From: Pseudomonas fluorescens
GTDB taxonomy: Bacteria; Pseudomonadota; Gammaproteobacteria; Pseudomonadales; Pseudomonadaceae
Direction of reading: 5' to 3'
NCBI RefSeq assembly: GCF_004683905.1
Contig: NZ_CP038438.1
Span: 3,472,001 to 3,536,000, forward strand
Length of the DNA stretch: 64,000 nt
Positions 7,579 to 14,598 of this stretch are shown piece by piece (positions within the stretch are counted from its first letter, which is position 1; the number at the start of each line of letters is the position of its first letter). The notes under the pieces are model-generated. The model had not been told where the DNA came from, ran no database searches, and saw nothing but the letters and a program-made list of their open reading frames with translations. The position numbers and the translations under genes are program-made.

Positions 7579-8661
7579 TTAGGCTTCTTGGTAAAAAGAG
7601 ATCGTCTCTTTCAACGAGATTGAGAACTCATAGATCTCATCCAGTGAGTTGATAGGGTGGCGAGTTTCAACTTTGTCTTTGTCGAATATTCCAAGATATT
7701 TTTGGCTGCGATTAAAGTGAAGTCTCGCGATAGGTTTACGGTTGTTGTCGTCTAGAAGGATGCCGAAGTAGCTCTGGGTATCTCTGCTGGCTATGCGCTT
7801 CGCGTCTATGACGGTTCGAACAATCGCTTTGATAATATGAAAACCCTCCAGCTCCTCCATCGTAGTGAGAATACGATCTTCAGGCTCTTCGTGGGCTTCA
7901 GCCTGATTTTCAGCGACAACTGATTCAGTGAGCGTGGGAAACGTGGCTTTGCTCATCGCTGACTTCAACCTGTCGTTGATTTGGTCACTAAGAAACTGGG
8001 CAGCGGCTTTCCTTGTGAGCAGAGTAAACTGATCTCGAACTTTTTGGGTGATCACCCCTTCGTAGACTCGCGATGCGAAGAAGCGAGCAAAATCATCATC
8101 AGGCTGAGTGAACTGCTTAGCCATTTCCTTTTTTATGTTGCCCACGTACTTTAGTTCGCCTGCGGCATTGATGATCGAATCAACGTCGAAAGCGGACTTC
8201 GTAAGTTTCTGAAGTTCAGGGATGACGTGCTCATCAATGTTAAGCAGGTCGATTTCTAGAAACGGCCTCTCATCCATTTTGTTTGGTGCATCAAGATCGG
8301 TGTAGAACCGATAAAACCTACCATTTGTAAGGATGGAAATTCGTGCAGTGGTGACATGAAAATATCGGAATAGTTGGCTCGCATGGTTAATATTGAGCGG
8401 CTCGCCTACTTTTTTAGTTTCAATCAATATCTGGATCTGACCACCTTTCAAGATCGCGTAATCAATCTTTTCCCCTTTTTTCGTGCCGACATCGCACACG
8501 TATTCGGGAACGACTTCGGAGGGGTCGAACACATCATAGCCCAGCACGGTATGAATGAACGGCATGACGAAAGCAGTTTTCGTTGCTTCCTCCGTTTGTA
8601 ACGTCGACGCGAGCTGATTAACTTTCGCTGACATTGCGTTCAAACGTTCTACAAAATCCAT
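7579..8661 (-). CDS. Orphan type I restriction HsdR N-terminal domain protein
   Basis: The start at 8661 is chosen because AGGA lies four bases before its ATG; an upstream GTG at 8685 would add eight residues. The 360-residue product matches the HSDR_N/COG4748 pattern: an N-terminal helix with TEEATKTAFVMPFIHTVLGY, then GEKIDYAIL and IQILIETKK, giving D67, E81 and K83 as the PD-(D/E)XK site. There is no helicase domain and no hsdM or hsdS nearby, so it is a stand-alone nuclease-like protein. The C-terminal 90 residues form a separate unknown domain (FHIIKAIVRTVID onward). It is the first gene of the nuclease cluster and is closer to average in composition than its two neighbours. Confidence 0.75.
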   Translation of the reverse strand: MDFVERLNAMSAKVNQLASTLQTEEATKTAFVMPFIHTVLGYDVFDPSEVVPEYVCDVGTKKGEKIDYAILKGGQIQILIETKKVGEPLNINHASQLFRYFHVTTARISILTNGRFYRFYTDLDAPNKMDERPFLEIDLLNIDEHVIPELQKLTKSAFDVDSIINAAGELKYVGNIKKEMAKQFTQPDDDFARFFASRVYEGVITQKVRDQFTLLTRKAAAQFLSDQINDRLKSAMSKATFPTLTESVVAENQAEAHEEPEDRILTTMEELEGFHIIKAIVRTVIDAKRIASRDTQSYFGILLDDNNRKPIARLHFNRSQKYLGIFDKDKVETRHPINSLDEIYEFSISLKETISFYQEA

Positions 8662-8982
8662 TTTCCTGCTCCGTTGCACGTTCACCCGAGGGTTCGTAGA
8701 GGCGCAACGCTACTATGCTTAAATCCACATCCGCTACTGGCATTCCATCCACGCTGGATGCTTGGACAGGTGAATGACATCTGGATCAGCGGCTATCGGG
8801 CTCGGAAACGCCTCCCTAACACATTCGAACGACTCCTTTTGGCCGATAGCGGACATTTTCGACTACCCACATCAGCCCGGGAGCGACAACATGCACTCGC
8901 TTGCGTCTCGGCTACCTGCCTTTGGAGGGCCTTGAACCGGCATCCAACTAAACGGCAAAAATAACGACTTCAACCCTACAGA
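8662..8982. other. Gap at the edge of the accessory region
   Basis: No supported gene. The stretch separates the accessory nuclease cluster from the hxc/vre block and is therefore the likely junction. It contains GGCCGATAGCGGACATT (8839-8856), a phrase similar to one at 4507-4566. No integrase, tRNA end or direct repeat was identified. Confidence 0.4.
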
Positions 8983-9414
8983 TCAGGGCCTCTTAAGACT
9001 CGGCAAAACCACCCCCTCCCCCAACCTCTCCACCCCCAACCTCACCCTCTCCCCCCCCTGCTCAATCACCACCCCATCCCCCTCCACCGCCACCAACTTC
9101 ACCCCAGGCCCCACCCTCTCCCCCTGCAAAAAACTCCTCGGCGGCCCATCGTTCAAACTCAAAATCGCCACCGCCCCGCGACTCCCCGCCATTACCCCGC
9201 TCACCTTGATATCCACCGGCGCCGTCTGGTTGGAAAACCACTGCAACGCCGGGCTGTCACTGCGCGCCGCGAGCATTTGCGGGGGGGCTGGTGGGGTATG
9301 CGATTCGGCGGAGGTCAGGAGTAGCGACGACCAGGTCGCGACGCCGATCAGGGCGGCGAGCAGTGCGAGGGCCTGGACGGTTTGCGGGGGGGATATGCGG
9401 GTGGTGAGCATCAT
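8983..9414 (-). CDS. hxcP: Type II secretion GspC-like protein HxcP
   Basis: The 143-residue protein has one N-terminal membrane segment (about 15-33, ALALLAALIGVATWSSLLL) and a periplasmic domain with the homology-region pattern of GspC/XcpP: IKVSGVMAG..GAVAILSLNDGPPRSFLQGERVGPGVKLVAVEGDGV. GspC links the inner-membrane platform to the secretin. It is short, lacking a C-terminal PDZ domain. Its position next to GspH and GspJ genes and vreR-vreI-vreA matches my recollection of hxcW-hxcU-hxcP in P. aeruginosa. The genes expected beyond it (hxcV, hxcT) are absent. Confidence 0.75.
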   Translation of the reverse strand: MMLTTRISPPQTVQALALLAALIGVATWSSLLLTSAESHTPPAPPQMLAARSDSPALQWFSNQTAPVDIKVSGVMAGSRGAVAILSLNDGPPRSFLQGERVGPGVKLVAVEGDGVVIEQGGERVRLGVERLGEGVVLPSLKRP

Positions 9415-9547
9415 GGGCTGAATCTCCTTTTAGTCCCTGCTGACAGGCTACGCGGCAATTCTCACGGTTTTATTTCACACGCCTTACATGTTGGCCGTGC
9501 AGGATGTTTTTTTGGGACGGGGCAGGACGCAACGGAGCGCGCAACCG

Positions 9548-10000
9548 ATGAATGTGGGCAAGCAACAGGGCTTTACGCTGATCGAGTTGATGGTGGTGCT
9601 GGTGATCATCGGGATCGCCAGTGCGGCGATCAGTCTGAGTATCAAGCCGGATCCGCTGCAGTTGCTGCGCAAGGACGCCGAGCGTGTGGCGCAGTTGCTG
9701 CAGGTGGCGCAGGCGGAGGCGCGGGCTGATGGCCGGCCGATTGTGTGGGTGAGTGATGGCAAGGGCTTTCGGTTCAGTCGGCGCAGTGACAGTGGTCGGG
9801 GGTTTGAGCATTTCAAGGATGATCCGCAGTTGCGGCCGCGCACCTGGCAAAGTCCGAAGCTGGAGGTGCGGGTGGAGCCGAAGCAGAAGGTTGTGCTTAA
9901 CGCCGAGTGGATCAATCCGCCGCTGCAATTGACCCTGTCTGATGGGCTTAATCGGCTGAGTGTGCTGCGTGATGCCAGTGGAAGGATCAGTGTGCAATGA
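9548..10000 (+). CDS. hxcU: Type II secretion pseudopilin GspH-like, HxcU
   Basis: From the ATG at 9548 the product is 150 residues with the prepilin signature KQQGFTLIELMVVLVIIGIA: a short basic leader, cleavage after G, then F and a conserved E at position 5 of the mature chain within a hydrophobic helix. The remaining domain is of GspH type. Earlier starts would lengthen the leader abnormally. Its stop overlaps the ATG of the next pseudopilin gene (ATGA), so the two are co-translated. It would need prepilin peptidase and the rest of a type II system to work. Confidence 0.8.
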   Translation: MNVGKQQGFTLIELMVVLVIIGIASAAISLSIKPDPLQLLRKDAERVAQLLQVAQAEARADGRPIVWVSDGKGFRFSRRSDSGRGFEHFKDDPQLRPRTWQSPKLEVRVEPKQKVVLNAEWINPPLQLTLSDGLNRLSVLRDASGRISVQ

Positions 10001-10605
10001 ACGATCAACGGGGCTTTACCCTGATCGAGGTGATGGTCGCGATTCTGCTGATGGCGGTGGTCAGTTTGATTGCGTGGCGCGGGCTGGACAGTGTGACGCG
10101 GGCGGATAGTCATTTGCAGGCGAGCAGTGAGCAGAGTGACGGTTTGTTGCGGGCGTTGAATCAGTTGCAGCGTGATGTGGAGATGCGTGCGGGTGTGGAG
10201 TTGAGTGAGCCGAAGAAGGTTGGCGTGGATGATGAGCCGCCGAGCGCGCCGCCTGCGCTGACGGTGCGGAGCAGTGACAGCAAGGGGTTTCGGCTGGATA
10301 TTATTCGTAGTGCGGCGGATCAGCCTGGGGCTTTGCAGCGGGTGCGTTGGTGGGTCAAGGGGGATACGTTGTATCGGGCGGTGGCTGAGGCGCGCAGTCG
10401 GTATCCGTTGCCGGCTCCGGGGGCTGGGGTGGCGGTGTTGGAAGGTGTGAATGATGTGCAGGTGCGGGTTTGGGAGGTAGATAAGGGTTGGCGGCAGTTG
10501 AGTGGGAATCGGCGGGAGGATCCGTTGGGGTTGGAGGTGCGGTTGACGCGGGAGACGGCGCAGGGGGTGGAGCAGTATCGGCAGGTGATGGGGCCGCTGC
10601 AGTAG
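9997..10605 (+). CDS. hxcW: Type II secretion pseudopilin GspJ-like, HxcW
   Basis: The 202-residue product begins MNDQRGFTLIEVMVAILLMA, a classic type IV prepilin leader, followed by WRGLDSVTRADSHLQ, which is typical of GspJ minor pseudopilins that form the pseudopilus tip with GspI and GspK. Neither of those partners is present. It is translationally coupled to hxcU. After its stop comes a cluster of REP elements and then the convergent vreR gene, so this is the end of the short operon. Confidence 0.8.
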   Translation: MNDQRGFTLIEVMVAILLMAVVSLIAWRGLDSVTRADSHLQASSEQSDGLLRALNQLQRDVEMRAGVELSEPKKVGVDDEPPSAPPALTVRSSDSKGFRLDIIRSAADQPGALQRVRWWVKGDTLYRAVAEARSRYPLPAPGAGVAVLEGVNDVQVRVWEVDKGWRQLSGNRREDPLGLEVRLTRETAQGVEQYRQVMGPLQ

Positions 10606-10625
10606 TCAGCATCACTGCAAAACTC

Positions 10626-10714
10626 TGTGGGAGCGGGCTTGCTCGCGAAGGCGGTGGGTCAGTTGATGATGATGTGGTTGAACGGGCGCCTTCGCGAGCA
10701 AGCCCGCTCCCACA
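10626..10714. repeat. REPIN (inverted REP pair)
   Basis: Two REP hairpins of the GTGGGAGCGGGCTTGCTCGC type face each other across a short spacer, immediately after hxcW. Confidence 0.85.
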
Positions 10715-10819
10715 ATTGGATTGGGTTTGGTCAGTTGGGGAATGGTTGGTTTGTGAGCTGTCATCGCTGGTAGGTCAGCTCCCATGAAGCTGGTAGATAT
10801 TGGTCGGCTGTCGGGCCGT

Positions 10820-10844
10820 CATCGCGAGCAGGCTCACTCCTACA
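10820..10844. repeat. Single REP element (GAGTGAGCCTGCTCGC type)
   Basis: One copy, reading CATCGCGAGCAGGCTCACTC on the plus strand. It belongs to the second REP variant in this window. Confidence 0.75.
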
Positions 10845-10889
10845 AGTGGATGGTATGCAGTCTGAGAGAGATGAGTTGGCTGGAAGGCC

Positions 10890-10916
10890 GCCTTCGCGAG
10901 CAAGCTCGCTCCCACA
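10890..10916. repeat. Single REP element
   Basis: One copy reading CTTCGCGAGCAAGCTCGCTC, just past the end of vreR. With the two elements before it, it fills most of the gap between the convergent hxcW and vreR genes (10606-10931). Confidence 0.75.
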
Positions 10917-10931
10917 GGGGGTGGTGTGGTT

Positions 10932-11870
10932 TTAGCTGAGGACGACCACGCCGCCCGGCAGTTCGGTGCATTTGACGCCGTAGGCGTCGCGGATCAGCAG
11001 GGCGACGCCGGCGAGTTGGTCGAGGTTGAAGCGGGCCTGGACGCGGCGTTGGCCGAGGTCGCGGTTGAGCAGCAGCAACATGCCGGGGCGGTAGCGGTTG
11101 ATCTCGTCGATCATCTGGCTGAGGGTCGCGCCGTTGAATACCAGCACTTGTTGGCGCCAGTTCATCACTGCGGCGGTGTCGACGCTTTGTACTGCGCCCA
11201 CCTGTTGCGCGTCGTAGGTCAGTTGCTCACCCGGCTGCAAGCGCAGACTGCGGCCATCGACATTGACGTCCACAGAGCCATCGAGGCAAGTCACACAGAC
11301 TTGTTGATCGGTGTTACGCAGGTTGAACCGCGCCTGACTCGCCCGCAACCACCCGCCCCCGGCCTGCATCGCCAGTGGCAACCGCGCGGTCTGTACTTCG
11401 ACTTCGCCGCTGACCAGTTCGAAACCCTGCACGCCGTCATCGCCGGAACGCTGGTTGATGCGGGTTTGTGTATTCAGTTCCAGGCTCACGCCATCGGCCG
11501 GTTCGACCCGGCGCTGTTCGCCGACCTCAGTGATGTAATCGGCGCCGAGGCCACCAAAGCCTCCTGGAATCGTTCCGCGCACCAGCAAAAACGCCGCCGA
11601 CGCCGCGATGGCGCCACCGAGAAACGCCCGTCGACCGAAGCGCCGAGGCGATTGCAGCATTTCAGCGGCAGGCTGCAGGTTGTGCCACAACACCTTGGCC
11701 TCTTCGAAAGCGTGGGCATGTTCGGCGCTTTGCGCGCACCAGTCGCGCAACGCCCGGGCGTCGGCCACTGTGGCGCGGCCCGAGGTCAGCAAGATCAACC
11801 AGTCGTGGGCTTCGTTGTGCAGATTCTCGGCCGCCGATGGTTTGGCAGGTGTCAGTCGAAAGATGTTCAA
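10932..11870 (-). CDS. vreR: FecR-family anti-sigma regulator VreR
   Basis: The 312-residue protein has an N-terminal cytoplasmic DUF4880-type domain (about 18-60, HDWLILLTSGRATVADARALRDWC), a basic stretch RRFGRRAFLGG leading into one membrane helix (about 80-97), and a periplasmic FecR domain (about 110-205) with a C-terminal STN-like end. Proteins of this family bind the partner ECF sigma factor and relay a periplasmic signal. No ATG is available in frame after the preceding stop, so a TTG at 11870 is the likely start. It lies 31 bases downstream of the sigma gene in the same operon, as vreR does in P. aeruginosa. Confidence 0.8.
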   Translation of the reverse strand: MNIFRLTPAKPSAAENLHNEAHDWLILLTSGRATVADARALRDWCAQSAEHAHAFEEAKVLWHNLQPAAEMLQSPRRFGRRAFLGGAIAASAAFLLVRGTIPGGFGGLGADYITEVGEQRRVEPADGVSLELNTQTRINQRSGDDGVQGFELVSGEVEVQTARLPLAMQAGGGWLRASQARFNLRNTDQQVCVTCLDGSVDVNVDGRSLRLQPGEQLTYDAQQVGAVQSVDTAAVMNWRQQVLVFNGATLSQMIDEINRYRPGMLLLLNRDLGQRRVQARFNLDQLAGVALLIRDAYGVKCTELPGGVVVLS

Positions 11871-11901
11871 ACGCGCAGATTCTCAACGAATTGATCGGGC
11901 A

Positions 11902-12453
11902 CTATTCAGAAGACGGTTTTCCGGCCCCGCGACCGAACCGCTGAAACACTTTTCTTTCCAGTTTCGCTGCGCAGAAGCCCAATGCAGCTTTGATTTCCTT
12001 CTCGACCATGCGTGTGGAAATGCCGAAGCGCTGCGAGATTTCCAGGTGCGGCGCCTCCTCCAGCCGCGCCGCGATGAAGATTCGGCGACGTCGTGCGGGC
12101 AGCTCGTAGAGGGCACTGAGCAGCGACTGGATTTCCTTTTGCCCACCGACCACTCGCGCCGGGTCCAGCGCCTCGTCGCCGATTTGCAGCAGCTCTTCGA
12201 CTTCCTCGCCGGTGAGCAGGCGCGCATCGGCCTGACGGCGGTCGGCGGCGATGTTCAGGGCCATGCGATAGAGGTAGGCGTTGGGCCGCAGCAGGTTCGG
12301 CGGCGTCTCCATGCGGTCGACCCGCAGGTAGGTTTCGTGCAGCACGTCGTTGGCCAGATCCTCCGAGCCGAGACGCCTGCGCAAGCGCACCCGAAAGTCC
12401 TCGTAGGACGTCAGGAACAGCTGGACCATCGAACCTTGTCCGGTGTCTTTCAT
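11902..12453 (-). CDS. vreI: ECF sigma factor VreI
   Basis: The 183-residue product shows sigma-70 region 2 (FRVRLRRRLGSEDLANDVLHETYLR pattern) and region 4 (LPARRRRIFIAARLEEAPHLEISQRFGIS then a helix for -35 binding), with the iron-starvation type layout. The start at 12453 is preferred over 12483 because its ATG overlaps the vreA stop as ATGA and has AAGGAG upstream. In P. aeruginosa VreI acts with VreR and drives hxc gene expression under low phosphate. Here the nearby hxcP and hxcU-hxcW promoters at 9415-9547 are obvious candidate targets. Confidence 0.85.
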   Translation of the reverse strand: MKDTGQGSMVQLFLTSYEDFRVRLRRRLGSEDLANDVLHETYLRVDRMETPPNLLRPNAYLYRMALNIAADRRQADARLLTGEEVEELLQIGDEALDPARVVGGQKEIQSLLSALYELPARRRRIFIAARLEEAPHLEISQRFGISTRMVEKEIKAALGFCAAKLERKVFQRFGRGAGKPSSE

Positions 12454-13199
12454 CCCCCGGAAACTCCTTCCCATTTGGTGCATTCCATGCGTTTCCCTGA
12501 CGACTCCGGTAACAACAGCAACGTGACCGGCTGACGCAACGCGCTGGGCGTCGGCCGGTCGATCCTGAGATTGCGAAAGCTCTCCACCAGCGCGGTATCG
12601 CGCCGTACATCACCGGTGGTGGTGACCAACCGGTTGTGCTGCACCACGCCGTCGCGCCCGACCCAGACCTGCAACACCGCGCGATAACTGCCCGGACGAG
12701 TCAGTGGCGAACGGCACAGGTTGCGCTCGATCGCCGCTTGTACGGCGGTGGCGTAGCTGCGACTCACAGCGGCGCTGGCCGGCGTGGTTTTGTCCGGGGC
12801 CGACGGCACGTCCTCGACCTGCGCCACTTGCAAGGTGAACGCGTCGTCGCGGGCATAACGCGCCATCAGGCCACTGCCGCCGAGCAAACGGCGCAAGGCG
12901 TCGGCAGCGGTGTATTCGCCATCGACCGCCAACGAGCGCCGGCCACGACTCAACTGACTGTCGACCAGCACCGCCACCCCGGTGGCATGGCTGTACTGAT
13001 CCAGCGCCCGGGCCAGATCCTGCGCCGGGATGTGCAGCGTCATGCGCATATCGGCCGGCACGGGTTCGGCTGTCGCCGCACCGCTGAACCAGCCAAGCAG
13101 CAGCCCCAGACTCACCCGGCGCACGAGAGTCGCTGAACGCTGAAGACCGTCCCTGGAACTGCCTCGCTGCACGGCTGACGTACCCCTGAAAACCGTCAT
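12450..13199 (-). CDS. vreA: STN-domain signalling protein VreA
   Basis: The 249-residue protein has a signal peptide (SLGLLLGWFSGAATA), an STN domain (about 52-125, MTLHIPAQDLARALDQYS then a DALRRLLGGSGL motif) and a C-terminal TonB-like domain (about 150-235, AIERNLCRSPLTRPG then AVLQVWVGRDGVVQ). It lacks any outer-membrane barrel. This layout is that of VreA, the receptor-like component of the PUMA3 signalling system, which signals to VreR in the periplasm. It is the first gene of vreA-vreI-vreR. The exact start is uncertain because no strong ribosome site precedes the ATG at 13199. Confidence 0.8.
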   Translation of the reverse strand: MTVFRGTSAVQRGSSRDGLQRSATLVRRVSLGLLLGWFSGAATAEPVPADMRMTLHIPAQDLARALDQYSHATGVAVLVDSQLSRGRRSLAVDGEYTAADALRRLLGGSGLMARYARDDAFTLQVAQVEDVPSAPDKTTPASAAVSRSYATAVQAAIERNLCRSPLTRPGSYRAVLQVWVGRDGVVQHNRLVTTTGDVRRDTALVESFRNLRIDRPTPSALRQPVTLLLLPESSGKRMECTKWEGVSGG

Positions 13200-13213
13200 C
13201 CTGATGGCTGTTT

Positions 13214-13231
13214 ATGAATCTGGTGTGACGG
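13214..13231 (-). promoter_or_regulatory. Weak PHO-box-like sequence upstream of vreA
   Basis: On the minus strand CCGTCAC-ACCA-GATTCAT resembles two CTGTCAT repeats, with about 9 of 14 matches, a short distance before the vreA start. In P. aeruginosa vre expression is under PhoB. The match is weak and could be chance. Confidence 0.25.
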
Positions 13232-13322
13232 GCGGTGCAAAAAAACCATCACGGGATTCGCGCGAGGCTTGCACTAGACTGCATTCAGAGAACGGCCGCG
13301 TCGGGCCGGCCAGGAGGCTTGC

Positions 13323-13667
13323 ATGAAATCACTGTGGAAAATCGCCCTCGGCGGGCTGCTGCTGAGCGCCTTCGCCAGTGCCCACGCCGAACAGCCGCTG
13401 GGCTGTGTGGAGGTGACGGTGGGCGGCTACAAGGCGCCGAATTACGATTGTCTGAGTCAGCAGATGGGCAACAATCCCGAGGGCGCTGCCGCTGCGCAGA
13501 AGAATCGGGAAGCAATGAACGTTCCCGTGAACAAACGGCCACCAAATCAGGTTGGCCTCGCAACCCCGGCCGCAACTGGAACACGCATGGGCAACACCTT
13601 CGGCACCTCAGTCAAACCACAACGCCCACCCGCCAATAACGGAACCTCCCCATTAACCAATAAATGA
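13323..13667 (+). CDS. Small periplasmic hypothetical protein
   Basis: The 114-residue product has a clear signal peptide (MKSLWKIALGGLLLSAFASA, cleavage near AHA-EQ). The mature part has two cysteines (GCVEVTVGGY..NYDCLSQQM) that could form a disulfide, followed by a low-complexity tail rich in asparagine, proline and threonine. AGGAGG precedes the ATG. It is divergent from vreA, with which it shares an intergenic region of about 120 bases, so shared control is possible. No family is recognised. Confidence 0.7.
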   Translation: MKSLWKIALGGLLLSAFASAHAEQPLGCVEVTVGGYKAPNYDCLSQQMGNNPEGAAAAQKNREAMNVPVNKRPPNQVGLATPAATGTRMGNTFGTSVKPQRPPANNGTSPLTNK

Positions 13668-13721
13668 GTCAAAACACCTGAGGCTAAGAAACTCACACAC
13701 CTAAAGGAAGGGGAAACACAC

Positions 13722-13815
13722 CTGTGGCGAGGGGATTTATCCCCGATCGGCTGCGCAGCAGTCGTCAATGTTGGGCCTGCTACGCAGGCCATCGGGGATG
13801 AATCCCCTCACCACA
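13722..13815. repeat. Inverted repeat of the GTGGCGAGGGGATT family
   Basis: The arms start TGTGGCGAGGGGATTTATCC and end GGATGAATCCCCTCACCACA. It is a different family from the REP elements; other copies lie at 40479-40612 and 57890-58022. It sits between convergent genes and may stop transcription. Confidence 0.8.
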
Positions 13816-13844
13816 AGGAACACCTCAATCACAGGGTATGCACG

Positions 13845-14285
13845 TCAGTCGCTTGGGGTTTGGCGGAAGCTTACGGCCAGGCGATTCCAGCTGTTGATGG
13901 TAGTGACGGCCATGGTCAAATCCACCAGTTCAGCCTCACTGAATTGCGCTTTGGCCATCTGGTAAACATCATCCGGCACATGACTCTCGGCCAACAACGT
14001 CACGGCCTCAGCCCAGCCCAGGGCGGCGCGTTCACGCGGATTGAAAAAGCCGCTGTCGCGCCACACCGCGATCGCATACAACCGCCGATCACTCTCCCCG
14101 GCCCGCCGCGCGTCCACCGAGTGCATGTCGGTGCAGAACGCGCAGCCGTTGAGCTGCGAGGCGCGGATCCTGATCAGTTGCAACAGCGGCGCCTCGATGC
14201 TCAGGTCGCTGGTCAGCGCCTCCATGGCGATCATCGCTTTCATCGCCTTGGGCGATGCGTTGTAGTATTCCAGACGCGGGGACAT
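13845..14285 (-). CDS. Carboxymuconolactone decarboxylase/AhpD-like peroxidase
   Basis: The start at 14285 gives a 146-residue protein beginning MSPRLEYYNASPKAM. It carries the AhpD-type active-site motif CAFCTDMHSVDA with the CxxC pair and the trailing histidine, so it is likely an alkylhydroperoxidase-type redox protein rather than a true decarboxylase. A second conserved stretch is FNPRERAALGWAEAVT. A longer frame upstream to 14396 lacks support. It is divergent from a MocR-type regulator gene, the usual arrangement for a gene controlled by such a regulator. Confidence 0.85.
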   Translation of the reverse strand: MSPRLEYYNASPKAMKAMIAMEALTSDLSIEAPLLQLIRIRASQLNGCAFCTDMHSVDARRAGESDRRLYAIAVWRDSGFFNPRERAALGWAEAVTLLAESHVPDDVYQMAKAQFSEAELVDLTMAVTTINSWNRLAVSFRQTPSD

Positions 14286-14401
14286 GGCAGCTCTCGGGAA
14301 GCGGAGTGATGAGTTCACGGTAAGCGCAGAACTGCGGGCGTTACAGCCCCAATTCCACGGAATATCGCTACACCACTGTCCCCCGGCCAAACACACAACC
14401 T

Positions 14402-14490
14402 TGTAGGAGTGAGCCTGCTCGCGATAGCGGTCATTCAGTCACCGCCATGTTGGAGGTGCCGACCTCATCGCGAGCAGGCTCACTCCTACA
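14402..14490. repeat. REPIN (GAGTGAGCCTGCTCGC type)
   Basis: Inverted pair of REP hairpins between the AhpD-like gene and the MocR gene. It fills the middle of their shared 313-base divergent region, so the regulator's binding site must lie on one side of it. Confidence 0.85.
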
Positions 14491-14598
14491 AGTGGGGACG
14501 GTGACCAATTTCGGGTTTTTGTGCTGCGCAACTACTGCCAATCACCCAACAGCGTTAATCTGGCCGACACCCCAATCGCCCCCCGGAGCCGCGTCGGT

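Noticed and set aside
4507..8856. Similar CTTTCGGCCA and GGCCGATAGCGGACA phrases at both sides of the nuclease cluster, as possible attachment repeats
   Set aside because: They are short, not identical, and in different contexts; phrases of this type seem common in Pseudomonas intergenic DNA.
8674..8964. A 96-codon frame in the gap before hxcP
   Set aside because: No ribosome site, no recognisable product and unusual composition; treated as non-coding junction DNA.
10620..10787. A plus-strand coding extension after hxcW that might encode the missing GspK
   Set aside because: The sequence consists of REP hairpins; the open frame through it does not carry a prepilin leader.
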